In this document: piece after piece, positions 38,601 through 53,600 of the stretch | How positions within the stretch are numbered: position 1 is the first letter of the stretch | Layout of the letters: the number at the start of each line of letters is the position of its first letter | Assembly (NCBI GenBank): GCA_003344405.1 | Contig: NOWV01000101.1 | Location: 208,146-272,145, forward strand | Reading direction: 5' to 3' | Length of the DNA stretch: 64,000 nucleotides | Origin: Trichoplax sp. H2 | Taxonomy: Eukaryota > Placozoa > Uniplacotomia > Trichoplacea | Translations under genes and position numbers: made by a program | Notes under the pieces: generated by a model | Told to the model about the DNA's origin: nothing | What the model saw: only the letters and a program-made list of their open reading frames with translations | Databases searched by the model: none

Positions 38601-41600
38601 TGATGAAAGAACAAGAAATTATACAACGTGTTATGGCAGAGATGACTGTTGGTTTCCAACAAGTACAACAAGAACATCAAGATTTGATGAAGAATCAATT
38701 AGATGAGAATATCAAAGTAAGCCAAGATAAAATTCAACAGTTGGAACAATTTATTGACGATTTGAAAGCTGAACATGAATTAACAATTGCTAATAACGAA
38801 GAAGAAGTAACATTGCGCCTCGGTAATGAAATGAAAAAAGAATATCAACTACAGATAGAACAATTACAACAACAACATAACGATGAATTAGAAAAATTAC
38901 AAATTCAATTAGATACTCAAAATACAATGCAGAATGCTGATGATGAATTAATTCAATTGCAAGCTAAAATAGCCGAAATGGAAGAAATGCATAAGGTACA
39001 ATTGGCAACTTTTGAGAATGAAATAACTCAACGACTCCTAAATGAAATGTCGGTTGGATTCCAACAACAATTGGATACGATACAATCACAACATCAAGAA
39101 GAATTATCCAACTTACAAACGCAATTACAAGATACAAATTCTAAGTTGATTGATCATCATGAAAATACCGACAACGATCATGCAGAAGTAACTGTATTAA
39201 GAAATCAAATTAAAGATAATGGATTACTAATTAATCAGTTAAGATCAGATCATGAAGTGGAATTGAATAATTTAGAGAGTGAAATTTTACAACGTATATT
39301 CATTGAAATGGATGCAGGTTTCAAGCATCATATCGTCCAAACTCGAAACGAGCATGCGCAAGAATTGCAAATCCTACAAGATCAATTATTGAATCAAAGG
39401 TCTAATGACGATAACGCGAATGATGCTAAAATTCAACAATTACAACATGAATTAGATACGTTACATGAAAATCACGAACAAATTCAACAACAACATCGCG
39501 AAGAAATTGATAAGATAAAATTAGAGCAAGTCGATGAAAATGAGGTAGTTACGTCGTTAAAATCAAAGATGAAAGAAATGGAGGATCTACATCAGTTACA
39601 ATTTGTGCAATTGGAACATGAAATGTTAAATAAGGTGATGAAGGAAATGTCACTAGGATTTCAACAACAATTAGAGCAGTTACAAATACAGCATGATAAA
39701 GAATTGATGGATGTTAAACAGGAATTGAATACGTTACTTGCAACTGATGCGAGTGCCAATAGTAGCGCTTTATATTCAGTCAATAAAGAGGGTGAACACA
39801 TTAAACTGGAAATAACTCAGCAAATGATGGAGGAAATATTACCAAAATATATGGAGCGATTGCAAGCTATACAGCAACAACATCAACAAAACATTGATTC
39901 AATTCAAATTGAACCGTTAAATGACGACGAAGACAACAATAAAGTTGCTTTATTACGACAACAGATCCAAGAATTACTACAGAATTACTCAGCGGAAGTA
40001 CTAAAATTTGATGAGCTACTGATACAAGAAATTACATCGGATTTAACAGGTGATTTTCAAAGGCAACTACTAAAGATTGAAAAGGAATATCACCATGAAA
40101 AAGATAGCTTAGCGAAAAATGCATTGAATAATGGTGATGATAATTCATCAATCGTTATTGAATTAAAGCAACAATTAGATTTAATGGAGAAAGAACATTT
40201 AAGAAAAGAAGAAGAATGGTCTGCAACTTTTGATGAAAAACAATTAGAAAATGATAATTTACAGAATCAAATAACAGATCTTCAACAGAAACTTCTTGTT
40301 CAACAAAGTGATAATAAGGACAAATATGAAATTAAACCTAACCAACTGGTGGAATTACAAGGTAGGAATGATGAATTGAAGCAAAAGATAGATGAAAACG
40401 AACGTGAGAGTATACTACATCAGGAAAATTCTATGACAGAGATTAAGTTACTGCAAGAACAACTCAAACAAGAAAATGTATCGTATTTAGCCGCATTAAA
40501 AGACGCTGATGAGGCAAACTTAAAGTTGTCTCGTTTAGAAAATTCTTTAAAATTGGATGAAGTTAAAAATATTACCGATCCTGAAGAGTTTAAGAAGATA
40601 ATTGCACAACTCGAAGAACGTCATGTAATTGAAAAAGAATCTTTAGAAAAAGAATTGACTGATAGGTTGATGAATGAGATCTCGTCTGAATTTCAAGAAC
40701 AGCTTGCTAATTTACAAGTGAATCATGAGGCTGAAATTACCGTTTTAACACAAAAACTTGAAGATGCTGGAGTTAATATCACCAATGAGGAAGAGCTTAA
40801 TAAAGAAATACAACTTCAGCGCCACATTACTGAGCTGGAGAATAAAATATATGACATGAGAAGTAATCCTAGTCAAATGGAAAATATCGAACATGTAGTT
40901 ATAAATCGACTAATGCTAGAAATGTCGGCTGGCTTTCAAAAGCGATTTCTTGCATTACAAAGTAAACATGCAAAAGAAGTAGATGAAATCAAGTTAAATT
41001 TTTCTGACAACAGCGAAAATAAATTAACTGAACAAAGTCAAGCACAAGATTCTACGAAGAATTCATTGCATTTGGAACAAAATGATAACGAAGAAATTGC
41101 TAGACTGTTAGAAAATATCTCGAAACTACAGAATGAACGAGACACCGCTCAGGAAGAAACTGAACAACTTAAATTACAATTATCCAAAAGTAAGATCGCT
41201 ACAACGGATATACCACAAAATTTTGAAGAACAAATTGATCGTCTTATTGTTGAACATGAAAAAGAAATGGCAGCCATGGAGAATGATTGGAAAAAACGTT
41301 TGGTTGAAGTTACAGAAAGTAAAAATATGTTGATAAAATCTCGCCAGGATCTAGAGGATTTTACACAAATGCAATTGCAAAATAAAGATCGCCAATATGA
41401 ACTTGATATACGGCAAATAGAAGAACTTAACCGTCTCAAAATAGAAGAAATTAAGCAGGATTGTAATACTTTGATAAAACAAAACGAAGACTGGGAAGTT
41501 AAATACAACAATTTACAAACTGATATGGATATTAAGTGTAAAGCTTTAGCAAATGAAATTGCTAATTTAAAAACCCTTAGTATAAAAGATGAAGATGCTA

Positions 41601-44600
41601 CTATTACGAAGCTAAAAATTGAATTACAACAAGTACGAATAGAATGTGATGAAAAGATAAAGAAATTGGAGTTAGAATTACAAGAAGAAAAAGATGGTGG
41701 TAAGGCTAGGTTAATGGAACGGGTTACGGAGATCACTGACGATTTTAACAAGCAAATAGAAAATTTAAATTCCTCGTGGCAGGTCCGGTTAGAACAACAA
41801 GAATTGAAATACACAGAAATGAATGATAAGTACAAAGAAGCGATGGAAAAATTATTTAGGAATTCAGACGACTTAAAAGAACCGGAAAAGAATGAATATA
41901 CTGAAATACTTCGTACTCGCGATGAAGAGCTAGTTAAACGCCTTGATGATAAAGATAATGAGCATCAAGTTGCAATAAGATTATTAGAACGTAAATGGCG
42001 GAAACGACTAAGCATTATTACAGGTGAAGAATTGCCATCTGATGATGCTGAAAGTGAAGATGATTATTCTGCTTCAAATAATGAAACTATAGAACAACTA
42101 CGATTTCAATTGCAAAAGTTAGAAGAAGAACATGCAATTGATAGAAGTAATATGGAGCAAGAAATTACGCAAAAATTAAAATTAGAACTTCGTGAAGAAT
42201 TTGAACAGAAATTAGATGAAGCTGTAGAACATTATCGACAACAGATTGCGACATTACAACAAGCTGTAGGGGACAGTGATGGTGTGCTGTCACTTGAAGG
42301 TAATTCAACAAAATTACAAGAATTACAACATAAATGTGATCAACTAGTAGGAATTGTTGAAGAACTAGAAGCTTTACGTGATGAAGATGAACAAAATCAC
42401 CGTGAAGAACTTTCACACTTAAAACAGCAACATCAGGAACAGATTGCATCGTTAATTTCAAATCAAAATAATGCAATAACCTTATACCCCGATGACAGTA
42501 AAGACGTTATAAAGAAATATGAGCAAAAAATTGCTGACATTAAGAAAGAACACCAAGACACCATTGAATCGTTAACGGAAGAACTAGGTGCAAAAATGGA
42601 GCAACGTTTGTTAGCGTTGGAACATGAACATGAAACTGAACTTGAAAACAAAGCTCAAACAGTAGTAGAGGAAGTGACAAAAATTTTTGAAGCAGAATTT
42701 GCCGAAAAATTAGAAGCTTTGCGTATAGAATTAACAGAAGATAACGCAAAAGAAATTGAGCAGTTGAAGCTTCAACATGCTGAAGAGTTGCAACAAGTTA
42801 ATGATCTTTACGAAGGTGAAGTAGATTCACTTAAAAAGGAGCACGAATTAGCGAAGCAAAAGTCTGATACTAGTGATGAAAGATTACAAACGCTTAAAGC
42901 TAATATTGAACAGCATTATGAAGAAGAGATGGAATCTGCTAAAGCGGCTATGTTGAAAGAGATAGAAGAAATGGTAGAAAGCATGGAAAGCGCCGCTCAA
43001 AAACAGTTAGAAAATCTTCAAGAAGAATATAACGTTAGAGAACAAGAATTATTATCGTCATTTGAAAATGAAAAAACGGCATTAGTTCGTCAAATACAAG
43101 AAGGAACAGAAAGTAATGTAGAATTGAAGATCTTAACAATTAAAGAAGATTATGAGAAACGAATATTGCAAGAGCGAGCAGAATTTGACGAACAATTACA
43201 GAAGTTAAAAGAATCTCATGAATACGAATTGGAGTTATTAAGCAAGGAGCATCCTGATGATAGTAATAATGAAAGAATTACAGCAATGCGTGAAAGTATT
43301 CAACGTGAATTCGATGTCAAAACACTTTCATTAACGGAAGAATCGCAAGATATGGCTAAAAAACTTACAAAATTACAACATGATTATAAAGAGAAAAGTA
43401 AGGAATTAAAACGGTCAAAGGCTGAGTTAGAAACACTAAAAAGCTCATACAAAGAACAATTAGAGGTAATGCCTGCATGCGTACATTAGGATAAAATTAA
43501 TAGTATTAACGGGAATAGTACAATATTAGTAAGTAATTAGTATACAAAGCAATTATTAAACTAACGCTGACTGGGTTATTGTTAACAACAGGGCCCTAGT
43601 CAAAAAGATGAAGTTGAAATTAGCCGTTATAAGCAATTGATTGAACAACTTGAACAACAAGTAAAAGATCTAAGCCAGCAAAATGTTAGTAGTTAGCCGT
43701 ATGTAGGCTGATATTTAATTTGTTTAAAATTATGACATAGTATTAACATAGAATTATATTTAGGATGAATTAACTGCAGTGTCTGATTTATTGGACAAGA
43801 GTGACAGCGAAGTTAGTTTAATATTAAAATTTACAATTTATATTGAAATTAAAGATGATCTATGAAGACCTCTGTCAATATTATATCTAATTTTGTTTTT
43901 ACCATTGCTTTTGTTGATAATTTTGTAGCTGATTAAAGACAACGGTCAACTCAAACAGCAGCTTTATCAACTTAATGAGAAATATCAATCAGCTTTATCT
44001 GATATAGAAAAAGAGAAAGATAAGCAAAAGAAACTCATAGGGACACTACGTAATGAACAAGAGAATTTATCAAAGATAAGGTAACTACAAGATATAATTG
44101 ATAATTCTCAGATCCTGTGATAATGCGAATTAGTCTCATACTAAACGCAACCGTAAATTTGATAGTGTAAAATATTTATATGCATGTAATATTACTTTAT
44201 AATATGTAGTAAATCGCATTATGATGGTTGTATCATTTCTGGATTGTTATATTTAGGGACGGGACGCAACGTACTAGTCAAATATTGCGAAATATTTTAA
44301 AAAAGGTTTTATTGTCGGATATTGCCATTGAAGATTACCTTACAACATGTACTACCAAACTATCGCAATATGAAGATATTTCTCGTATAGGTATGAATAT
44401 GTCTTAATTACTTTGGCGATAATTTATAATTCGTCAAGTACGAAAATTCATAATTTCTATAGTTTTACTGTCCCAACTTGCAATAACCACTTTTAATTTT
44501 ACTTCAGTTAAAATTAGGCTACCATCGGAAATTGGGAGCCCAAACTCTACTGAGGCTGTCGAACTTAATATGAGACTAGATAGTACATTTTCTAGCGAGG

Positions 44601-47600
44601 ATATCGACAGTAATTGTGCGGAATTATCAGAAAGTATGAATGTGATAAAACTCGTGTCTGTATTACTTTATGTATTATTGCGGAGTTTTTTGTTTGCCAT
44701 GCCATTGCTTTCTTAGTGATAATGTTAATGACTCAAAAGTTCAATCACTTTATATTTTGAATAATGTTCATAACTGTGAGTGCTCTAAAAGTTTTTATAG
44801 TATTATCTACAATAACTTATGTTGATATGTAATATCAGTTGCAATACTATACTATCAGCTATTATTATGGCTTTGATATTAATATTTTGCTTTAACTTAC
44901 CCGGATTTAATATCTCTGTAGTGATACTATCAAGACTCCAGATCTCCATCAGAAGATTTGTGGGAGTACTTAAAACTACATTTTCTCAGGTTCGTAACGC
45001 TGCGTGTACTAGTCTACTAGATTATATTTATTGTTTTTTGACACACCTTAGTAGCTCTTTAACACAATTAACGACGTTATTAAAATTTTTTAATGTGCAC
45101 ATGACTACTGCTAATTGCAGTTTGCAGATGTTTATGATACTCCCAGAGTCCATAATCAAGATTCTCCTTCTAACCGAGTCGATCTACATAGACAGCTATT
45201 ACAAGAACTAGATAGTAAAGATGATCTTACAATTAGGCTTCGTCAAGCCGAGAAAAGCATGAAGCTGCTTACGCAAGAAAGAGATCGCTTATTACAGGAG
45301 AATTATGATATTAAAATGGCTCGTGATATATCTGATGTTACTGTTAGTAAAGGGGCATCGCAGAATGAGAAATTAATGTTAGAATTATTAATGAGAGAGA
45401 GATCAGTCGAGCTAAAAGAGAAAATAGCTGAAAATCACATCATGGAACAGAAATTAGCAGACGTCGATACTGATTGCCGAAAATTAAAAGAGCAAGTAAA
45501 GCAACTAGAATTGGATAGTAAAAATTTAGAATCATCTTACCAAGACAGCCTTGCTACTAATCGCAAATTGCAAGCTGATTTATATCAAAAGAATGCAGAA
45601 ATCAGTATTATAGAGGAAAATTTACAGCATAAATCAAATCGTTGCCAAAAATTAGATACCGCAGTTTCAGAGAATATTAATGAAGTACGCCGCCTTGAAA
45701 GCATACTACGCGATAAAGTTATCGAGTTATCCGTTAACGATAGAAAGCTTCAAGAGAAAATACTAACCGTCCAGCGATTGGAAAAGTTAAATAAAGATAA
45801 GATCGCTGAATGTCGAAATTGGGAATTAAATGCCAAAGATAAAACTATGGAATGCAACATACTTCAGCAGCGATTAGACAATAGAGTAGTAGAAATAGAG
45901 CATCTTGAAAAAGTAAATCGAGAAAGATCGACACAATTAGAAGCGTTACAATTGAAAACTAGAAATTCACAATCTGAGAACGATATCTTACGTACGAAAT
46001 TGCAGAATGCATTTGATGATAATAATAAATTAGAGTCTGAAATTCAAAAAAGGATAATTAGCGAAGAAATTGAAGCAAATCTGAAGGAAATGATGTTAGA
46101 AAAGCGTAAATTAGAAGGTCAAGTTAACGAACTAGAGGTTGTTATTAGTACTATGCGTGAGCAAATTACTAAGGCAAATGAAGAGAATGCTATTGTAAGC
46201 AAAAAATTGAAAGATTTTACTGTCGAAAATGATAGCTTACGGACAGAGCTTAGCGGTAAAGAGGATGAGTATCAAACCTTATTGACCGCGTATAAGGACA
46301 AGATATCTGATGATGAAAAGTTAAAGGAGAAATATTTAGCACTTGCTAATGAAAAAGCAAATTTATTGTCGGAATTAAGCCATGAACGTGATAGTACTGA
46401 TAATTTAAAATCAAACCTTAAAGAACAGAAAGATAACTTTAATAAAATTTCACGAAAGTTGGATCAAGTGGAGACAGAACTAACCGAAAAGGAAGATCAG
46501 AGAAGGAAACTTAGTCAGGAATGTCATAGCCTTCAACTACAAATTGAATTATTGAGAACACTGGTCCATGATAAACCTGATTCACCTCTTAAAAGTGAAT
46601 TAACAATTGCGCAAAGGAAAAATGATACCCTTGTGGCACAAATTAAAACCTTACATAGCGATTGTAGTAAATTTAAAGATGATGTAATCTCTCTACAAAG
46701 CCATGTTAACGACTTAACTATAGCACTAAATGAAGCAAAGAACCACGAAAAAACTATGGAAGATACTCTTAAGTCTTTGCAATCAGAAGTGATAGAGGTA
46801 AAATCTGTTTTGCAACAGAAAATTTCGACACTAAAGGATTTAAATAATCAAAAAGCTGAAATCGAACAAGAGCTAATATCACTATCTGATACACATAAGC
46901 AAGTACTAATAAGTAAGGATGATATTCAAAATCAGTTATTTGAAGAACTTCAGCTGAGATTGGCTTATGAACGTGATATTAAGGAAGGAAAGCTTATTAG
47001 ACTTAGTAATCGCACTGAAGAACTAACTCGTGAACTTCAGGTGAAACTTGAATCAGAAAGAGCATTGCAACGTGAAAGGCAACAATTATCTGATGAACTA
47101 AAACAATTATTATCAGTCATTGAAGAACGAAAATCTGAAATAGTTGAGTTAAAAGAAGAGAAACAGCAAGCAATTCAGGAATTAAACATCAAACGTGATA
47201 ATATAAATGATCTTGAAATGCAAGTATTGTCTATGCATAAGCAAATTGATAATTTACGGCAAAATAATGACGAACAGGAGCATCTATTAAATAAAATGAC
47301 ACTAAATCTACAAGCAACGCAACAAGAATTATTTAAGGAATTGCAGGATAAAGTCAATATTGATATTCGACATCGTGAACAAACTACAATCCTTATGGAA
47401 GAAATTGAAGCTAAAAGTCAGTCCGAAAAAGTGTCTAGAAAAGATTTAGAAAAAATGGTTAGTAGACTATTTAATGAATTGCAAAGACGTGTTGAATTAG
47501 AACGTTCGTTTGTAAGCGTCCGTGAGCAATTGCAACAAAATTTAGAATCAGCTGCGGATGTTCATCAACGATTAGAACATCGGGTGAAAGAGTTGACTAC

Positions 47601-50600
47601 GATAGTAGGCCATAAAGAACAGTACATCAATGAACTATGTTCTGAAAGGCGGAATATAGAAGAAGATAAAGCGAATCTTTTAACCCAATTGAATGAAGCC
47701 GAAAAAGTTAATGCAACGAACAATACCCAATTGGAGGAATTACGAGCGGCAATGCTAAATCTGGATGTAGAAAACGCCGAGATTGAAGTTTCTAAGCAAC
47801 AAGTTGTTAGTGAAAAGCTTCATTTACAAGAAATACATGATGAAACCGTAAAATTAAATGAATTTCTTCAGAGCAGTAATAATGATCTTCAAGCACAGAG
47901 AGAAGATTTGATTTCTGTTAATCGCCGATATGAAGAAGAAACTAAAACTTTACGTGAATTACTTGCAAAAAATACAGATGAAACTCGTACAATTGTATCA
48001 GTACACGAAAATCTTGAGAATCTCTTGGAAGAAAATACCAGATTGTTAGCTGATCTAATTGTACAGTTTGACGATTTTCAGCAGGAGTCAGCTATTGACA
48101 ACGTCGAAGATAAGCATGGGAATATAAAACAGCAAGAATCAATCGATAAATTCGCTAAGTTTTGTGAAATCAATCTTATACGCTTTCAATCTCAAATTGA
48201 AAAATTGCGTAGCATTATGCAGCTAAAAGAAGACATACTATCTCGTCAATGTGATGAAATTCGCAATCTTCAGCAAAATATAATGTTAAGGCAAAATGAA
48301 ATTTCAGATAGAAATGCACAATTAGCTAAACAAGACGTGAAATTAATATCTTTACATCAAGAAATTTCCGACCGAGATGACCTAAAAGTGCAGCTTATGG
48401 AGATAAAATTTGATGTAGAAATGAAGGAGGACAAAATATCACAACTGGAAGAAGAACTAAATACGCAGCAAGGTGCAGCAGCTGATGCTAACTCTGCTGT
48501 TGAAGATCTAAATGTGTCTATAAATGATTTGCGCCGATCATTTGATGATAAGGACGATCAGGTTAGACAGTACAAGAGTGAATTAGAAGCACAAAAAGCT
48601 ACAATTGGATTACTTGAAGTTGAAGCAAACAATATAAATCTGAAACTGGCGGAACTGTACGATTTTGCGACAAGCATAAATGGGAAAGAGGACGTAACCA
48701 TCCAATCTAGTAGTGTTGATAAGAGTAAAGAGAACAGAATCTTTAATATAGATTTGAATGCAATAAGTGCTAAATTGGAAGGATTGCAGTCGATCTTCAT
48801 TAATCGTAATGTGCAGTTTGAGGATTTAAGAAAATTGAATGAAGAATATTCTGTAGAACTTGGTATCTTACGGAAACGTGATTTAGCCAACTGTGAGAAA
48901 TTATCACAATTAACTGCTGACCTTGAGCAAGCTAAATCCACGCTATCTGAACAGCAACAAGTTATGACGATGTTAAATTCAGAATTAGGTGCCGTACGTG
49001 AAGACAACTCATTAAAACAAGAGATTATCAATAACTTAGAGCATGTAAATACTGACATTAAAGGTAAACTAGAAGAGATGAAACAAAGGACTAATGATGT
49101 ATCTGATCAACTACGAAAACAAAAATCGGATAATGAAATTCAAAAAAATGAATTTACAACGCGTGAAAATCATTTAGCTGAATTATTAAATCTGGAAAGA
49201 AATAAAGCCGAAGAAAATGCGACTTTAGTTAGTAGATTACAAGACGATACGACTCACCTTGAAAATGAAATAAAGGAGGCAAAAAGAGTTGACAGCAACT
49301 TGAAATCTCAGATCGATGAATTGGAAGTTCGTCTTTATCATGAACAAGAAAATTGTGAACGGTTAACTGTACAATTAGATAGCAAAAATGACGCCTATAA
49401 GAGAAAAGAAGCGGAGCTGCAGCGCATAACAATTCAGTTGTTACAATCTGATCAAGAACATGAAAAGCAACGTGGATTATATGAGGACGAAGTTAAAAAT
49501 CTTAAAAATATGCATAATAATACCATGCATATGCTATACAAAAATTTAAGGGAAACATTCGCCGAATTCTTTGAAGAGTATGATATTACTGTTGAAGATA
49601 TTGATACTAATGAAATTGAAGAAAGAATTAACCAGGTAATGAATTTATAATAGAATTTCATTCTGTATGAATGTATCGATTCTCAATTACAAGCGATTAT
49701 GTATTCGATGCAAAATTATAATATAATTTAATTTTTTATTCTCCTCGCGTAATTAAAGTATAAATGTTATTGCTCTACTAGCTAATCACTGATGTTAAGG
49801 GAGGAATTAAAGAAAGGCAAGACATTAAACTTTCGCAGCTGAAGGAAGCAACCGTTGAAGAAGTGACCGAAAAGAATAAGAATGAATTGCAGTTGATACA
49901 TGAACGCCAAATTGCGGCAATGAAAGCTCAATTTAAGCGTGATCTTGCTAAACTAAGATCAGAGCTTACCCAACGCCATGCTTTGCAGTTAAGTAAATTA
50001 ATTCAGAAGCATCAAGATGAAATCGATAGTGTGCGTAAGGAACACAAAGGTAAGATTGCGTTTACAATTATCTAAATAGTATATATATAATACGGAACAT
50101 TGACGGCTAAAGATCAGTCAATAAACAGCAACTGACTTCGCAAACACAATTAGGTGGTTCAAATCTATCCGCAGAAAATCTTGGTCAAATTTTGCAGGAG
50201 GTTGATAGCTTGGATCAAGCCCTGGATGCATCTCCTGATCAAAATTCTACAACTTATCATAGTCATGTTATGGTATCTCGAAAACTTTTTTAGAACTAGA
50301 ATATAAACTTTACTATTTAGTTTAAAGTATAAATTTCTGCTAATTTTTAAAGAAATTATTATGTCGTATTGTTGAAACACAGAATGGATCCATTTAAACT
50401 GTATACTTTTACTGTACTCGTGCTAGGAACAAGTGCAAGAAATACAAGAAGAATGCATGACCTTGCGTTCAGTGGTTGAGCAATTGCCTGTTGTGTAAGG
50501 ACATTTTCGCAGTCTTGTAATCTGTACGTTATAATTGATTGTTTAAACTATATTAATGTAGAATGACTCTAGAAGAAAAAATACAGATGATGCAAGTCGC

Positions 50601-53600
50601 TTTTGATAATGAGAAACAATCGTTATTGGATACCGTTAAATCAATGAAGGATTTATTTTCTGCTTGTCAACAAGAATTTACTGTAAGTGTACGTACGATA
50701 TAAATGAATTATTTCGCCTAAATTAATTCATTTATTCTGATTTAATTAAAATTATATTTAATTGATCGTTAGAAATCCGAGAGGACTGATTGGCAATATA
50801 AAATATTAAATACAGTCCAGGATATCTTTGAGAAAGAACAGCAAGCATTACATACTGAGTTACTTACTCAAAATTTATTACAAGATGGGATTCCAAATAT
50901 AGAATCGTTGAAAATTTATATTCAGCAGAAAGTAAATATATTTTGCGTGAAAGTTTGATTACATCATACATATGCAACTTTTGTATTATTTTGAGCTAAT
51001 CTAGATGATATAGCATGCAAGATATGGACATGTTGTTGTACACTACTTTGTTAAAATACAGGATTTTCTATCTTTACAGGAACAGTATCATATCATGGCA
51101 ATGAAACAATTGCATGCTACTGACAGAGGTGCTTTAGTTAGTGAAATCGGTCGTTTACGTGATATTTTAAAGAAATCTGATAAAGAAAATGAAAAAAGAG
51201 TAAGTTTTCAACGCTTACCGAAATAGTAATGTGAAGCTTACTAGTTCCTCTATTTACTTTCGGTAGCTTTCGTCTCCGTTGAATTTTAACGCATTAAAGC
51301 TGATTAAGCTGATTAAATATACATGTTTATTTATTGCTAAAAATTTTCTTGTTGATAATATCAAGTTATTCGAAATGAATACGCGTATGGAAATATCGAA
51401 CGATCAATGGAGTAAATCAGAAGCAGAACTTAGAGAGCAGCGTAAGATCGAGTTTAGACATGCATATTGATTACTATAATTGTGCAGTGTCTGATGTCTT
51501 CCATTGATATACAAAAATGGCTTGTAAATCGAGTTATTAATAGTACATTAATTTTTCAGTATCGACAGCAAAGACACAAATTTCTCTACTGCAGTCGACA
51601 ATTCAAAGCTTAGAGTCGGCTGTGAAATCTACTGAAGATAAAAGGAATGAACTTCAAAGAGTATTGGATGAACAAAAGCATCTTGTAACCAATCTTAACG
51701 ATGCTCTATCACAGGAAAGACAACGTAATGCTCAATTAAATATGCTTTTAGCGAAAGAGTCATCGAGATCCGAATCGCTTAAGTATGTAAAAATGTAAAT
51801 AAGTAGTTAAAATAAAAATGTTGTATATGTAATATATATATAATTATCATTAGTCATGATATGATAGCATCCAACAGCGGTGATGTATTAAATACGATTT
51901 CGCGTAAAATATGAAACGTGGAAAATTTTTTATTTGTATTGCGTCCCATCAGAAAAACATTTTTCAATACGTTTTATTCTACATTGTATTCTTATAGAGA
52001 GTCTTTAGAAATTGAAAAGGTTAGATGCGCCAACTTGCTGGAAGCTTTGGATCTTGAACGAGTCAGTAATAATCAGCTGCAGAGCACATTGGATTTAGAA
52101 TCTCAGCGTAGGTTAGATACCAGTGAACGTAGTCAAGAAACAGTAAAAGAAATAACCATAGCTTTAGATGCAGAGCGAAGTCAACGGAACGAATTAGAAA
52201 AGGAATTAGATAGTGAGAGGCAAAAAATTGCTTCTTTGCGTATGCATTTAGAAGTGGATCGATCACGTAACCAAGAAGCGTACTTGCTGGAACGCAACTT
52301 AGTTACAGAACTGAAGACAAAATTACAGACTGAAAAGGTATGCCTTCTTAACCATATATATTGTTATAATACTGTACTGCTTTTCCATGACCACGTATAT
52401 TTATTTATTAGACACGCATAAAAGAGCTTGCCTTATCACTGGATAGGGAAAAAGATCTAACTACGCAGTTGAAAGATACATTACAAACCGAACGGAACGT
52501 GGGCCGGCAAAGAAAGCATAATTATGATACAATAATGCAATTAGAATCTGTACTTGATGCTGAGAAGACCCGCATCGGAACCTTAAAGTATGAACTAAAT
52601 ATCAAAGACGAACTTATTACTGATTTAAAGAAAGAGTTACAAGAAAATAAGGAACAACAGAAGGTTAAAGCTACAGCCTTAGCACAACATCGAGCCGAAG
52701 CAGAAAATAACCAAAAACATCTGATTAAAAAACAACAGGAAATAGAAAAATTAATCTTAGAGAAAGATAGGTAATTAAATCTTACAAGACATTTCTATAA
52801 TTTAGTCTAGGCCCAATATTGGTTTTACTCTTTTCACCTAGCGTAAAAACGAAACCGATAATGATCGGATAACTTATCAATATTTATCTTGCTTTTTGCT
52901 CAACTGTGTGGCGTATTCTAGTGTGGCAGCAAAGTGCGATCGACTAGAGTCAACGATTCGCAGCATAAATTCGAACCAAAGTGATAAAGATATGCAGATG
53001 AAAAACATGGAGAGTCATCTAGATAGATTACGCACACAAGCTAAGCAAATAGAGGAGTTAGAACAACAATATGTCAGTAAGATGAGATTGAAGGATAGCG
53101 TAATTGACGAAACAAAAGCAAAAGTGAGGCAGCTTCATAAACGTCTTGAAGTTGCGGATGATCATGCCAAATTACAGGAAAAGCGTGTTGAAGAACTACA
53201 ATTGATGCAAAGTCGCAAAATGAATGATGAGGTACTGACAATCATGATTGACTTGATATCTTCCTTATTATCAGTGAAGATCTCCCGACATGTTAACAAC
53301 CTTACGTTTACAACTTATGCATTTCAGGGTACTGTGCGTCAGTTACAACATCGTTTTGATTTCTTGCACCAACAATGTCAAATTTTATTAATTAAATTTA
53401 ACGATGTGGTGATGAGGTAAGACTGTTAATTATTAAGTTAATCTACATCGTATTAACTATTTTTATTTAAATTTGAAGTGAATCTCATTTTTCTGCGTAT
53501 GATGAATATTACTGTTATCGTAATGCTGTTTATTGATCTCTCAAAAGACGTAAAACTGCTTCCAGGCCTGTAGCAACCGATAGCGAAGATTTTTATTTGC

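Noticed and set aside
41149-41835. 228-codon open frame on the minus strand inside gene B exon 2, and similar antisense frames at 36759-37031, 42165-42749 and 48558-49058
   Set aside because: They are antisense to a proven coding exon. The Q/E/L-rich codons (CAA, GAA, TTA) rarely give stops on the other strand, and the translations are S/F/C-rich with no motifs.
44935-44989. Possible extra exon in intron 7, reading SRSPSEDLWEYLKLHFLR between AAG and CAG|GTTCGT
   Set aside because: The composition is coding-like, but entering in phase 1 it leaves phase 2, which does not fit exon 8. It could only work with a further unseen exon.
44819-45211. 130-codon frame overlapping the exon 8 start
   Set aside because: It lies mostly in intron 7 and runs in a different frame from exon 8; the translation is hydrophobic with no sign of selection.
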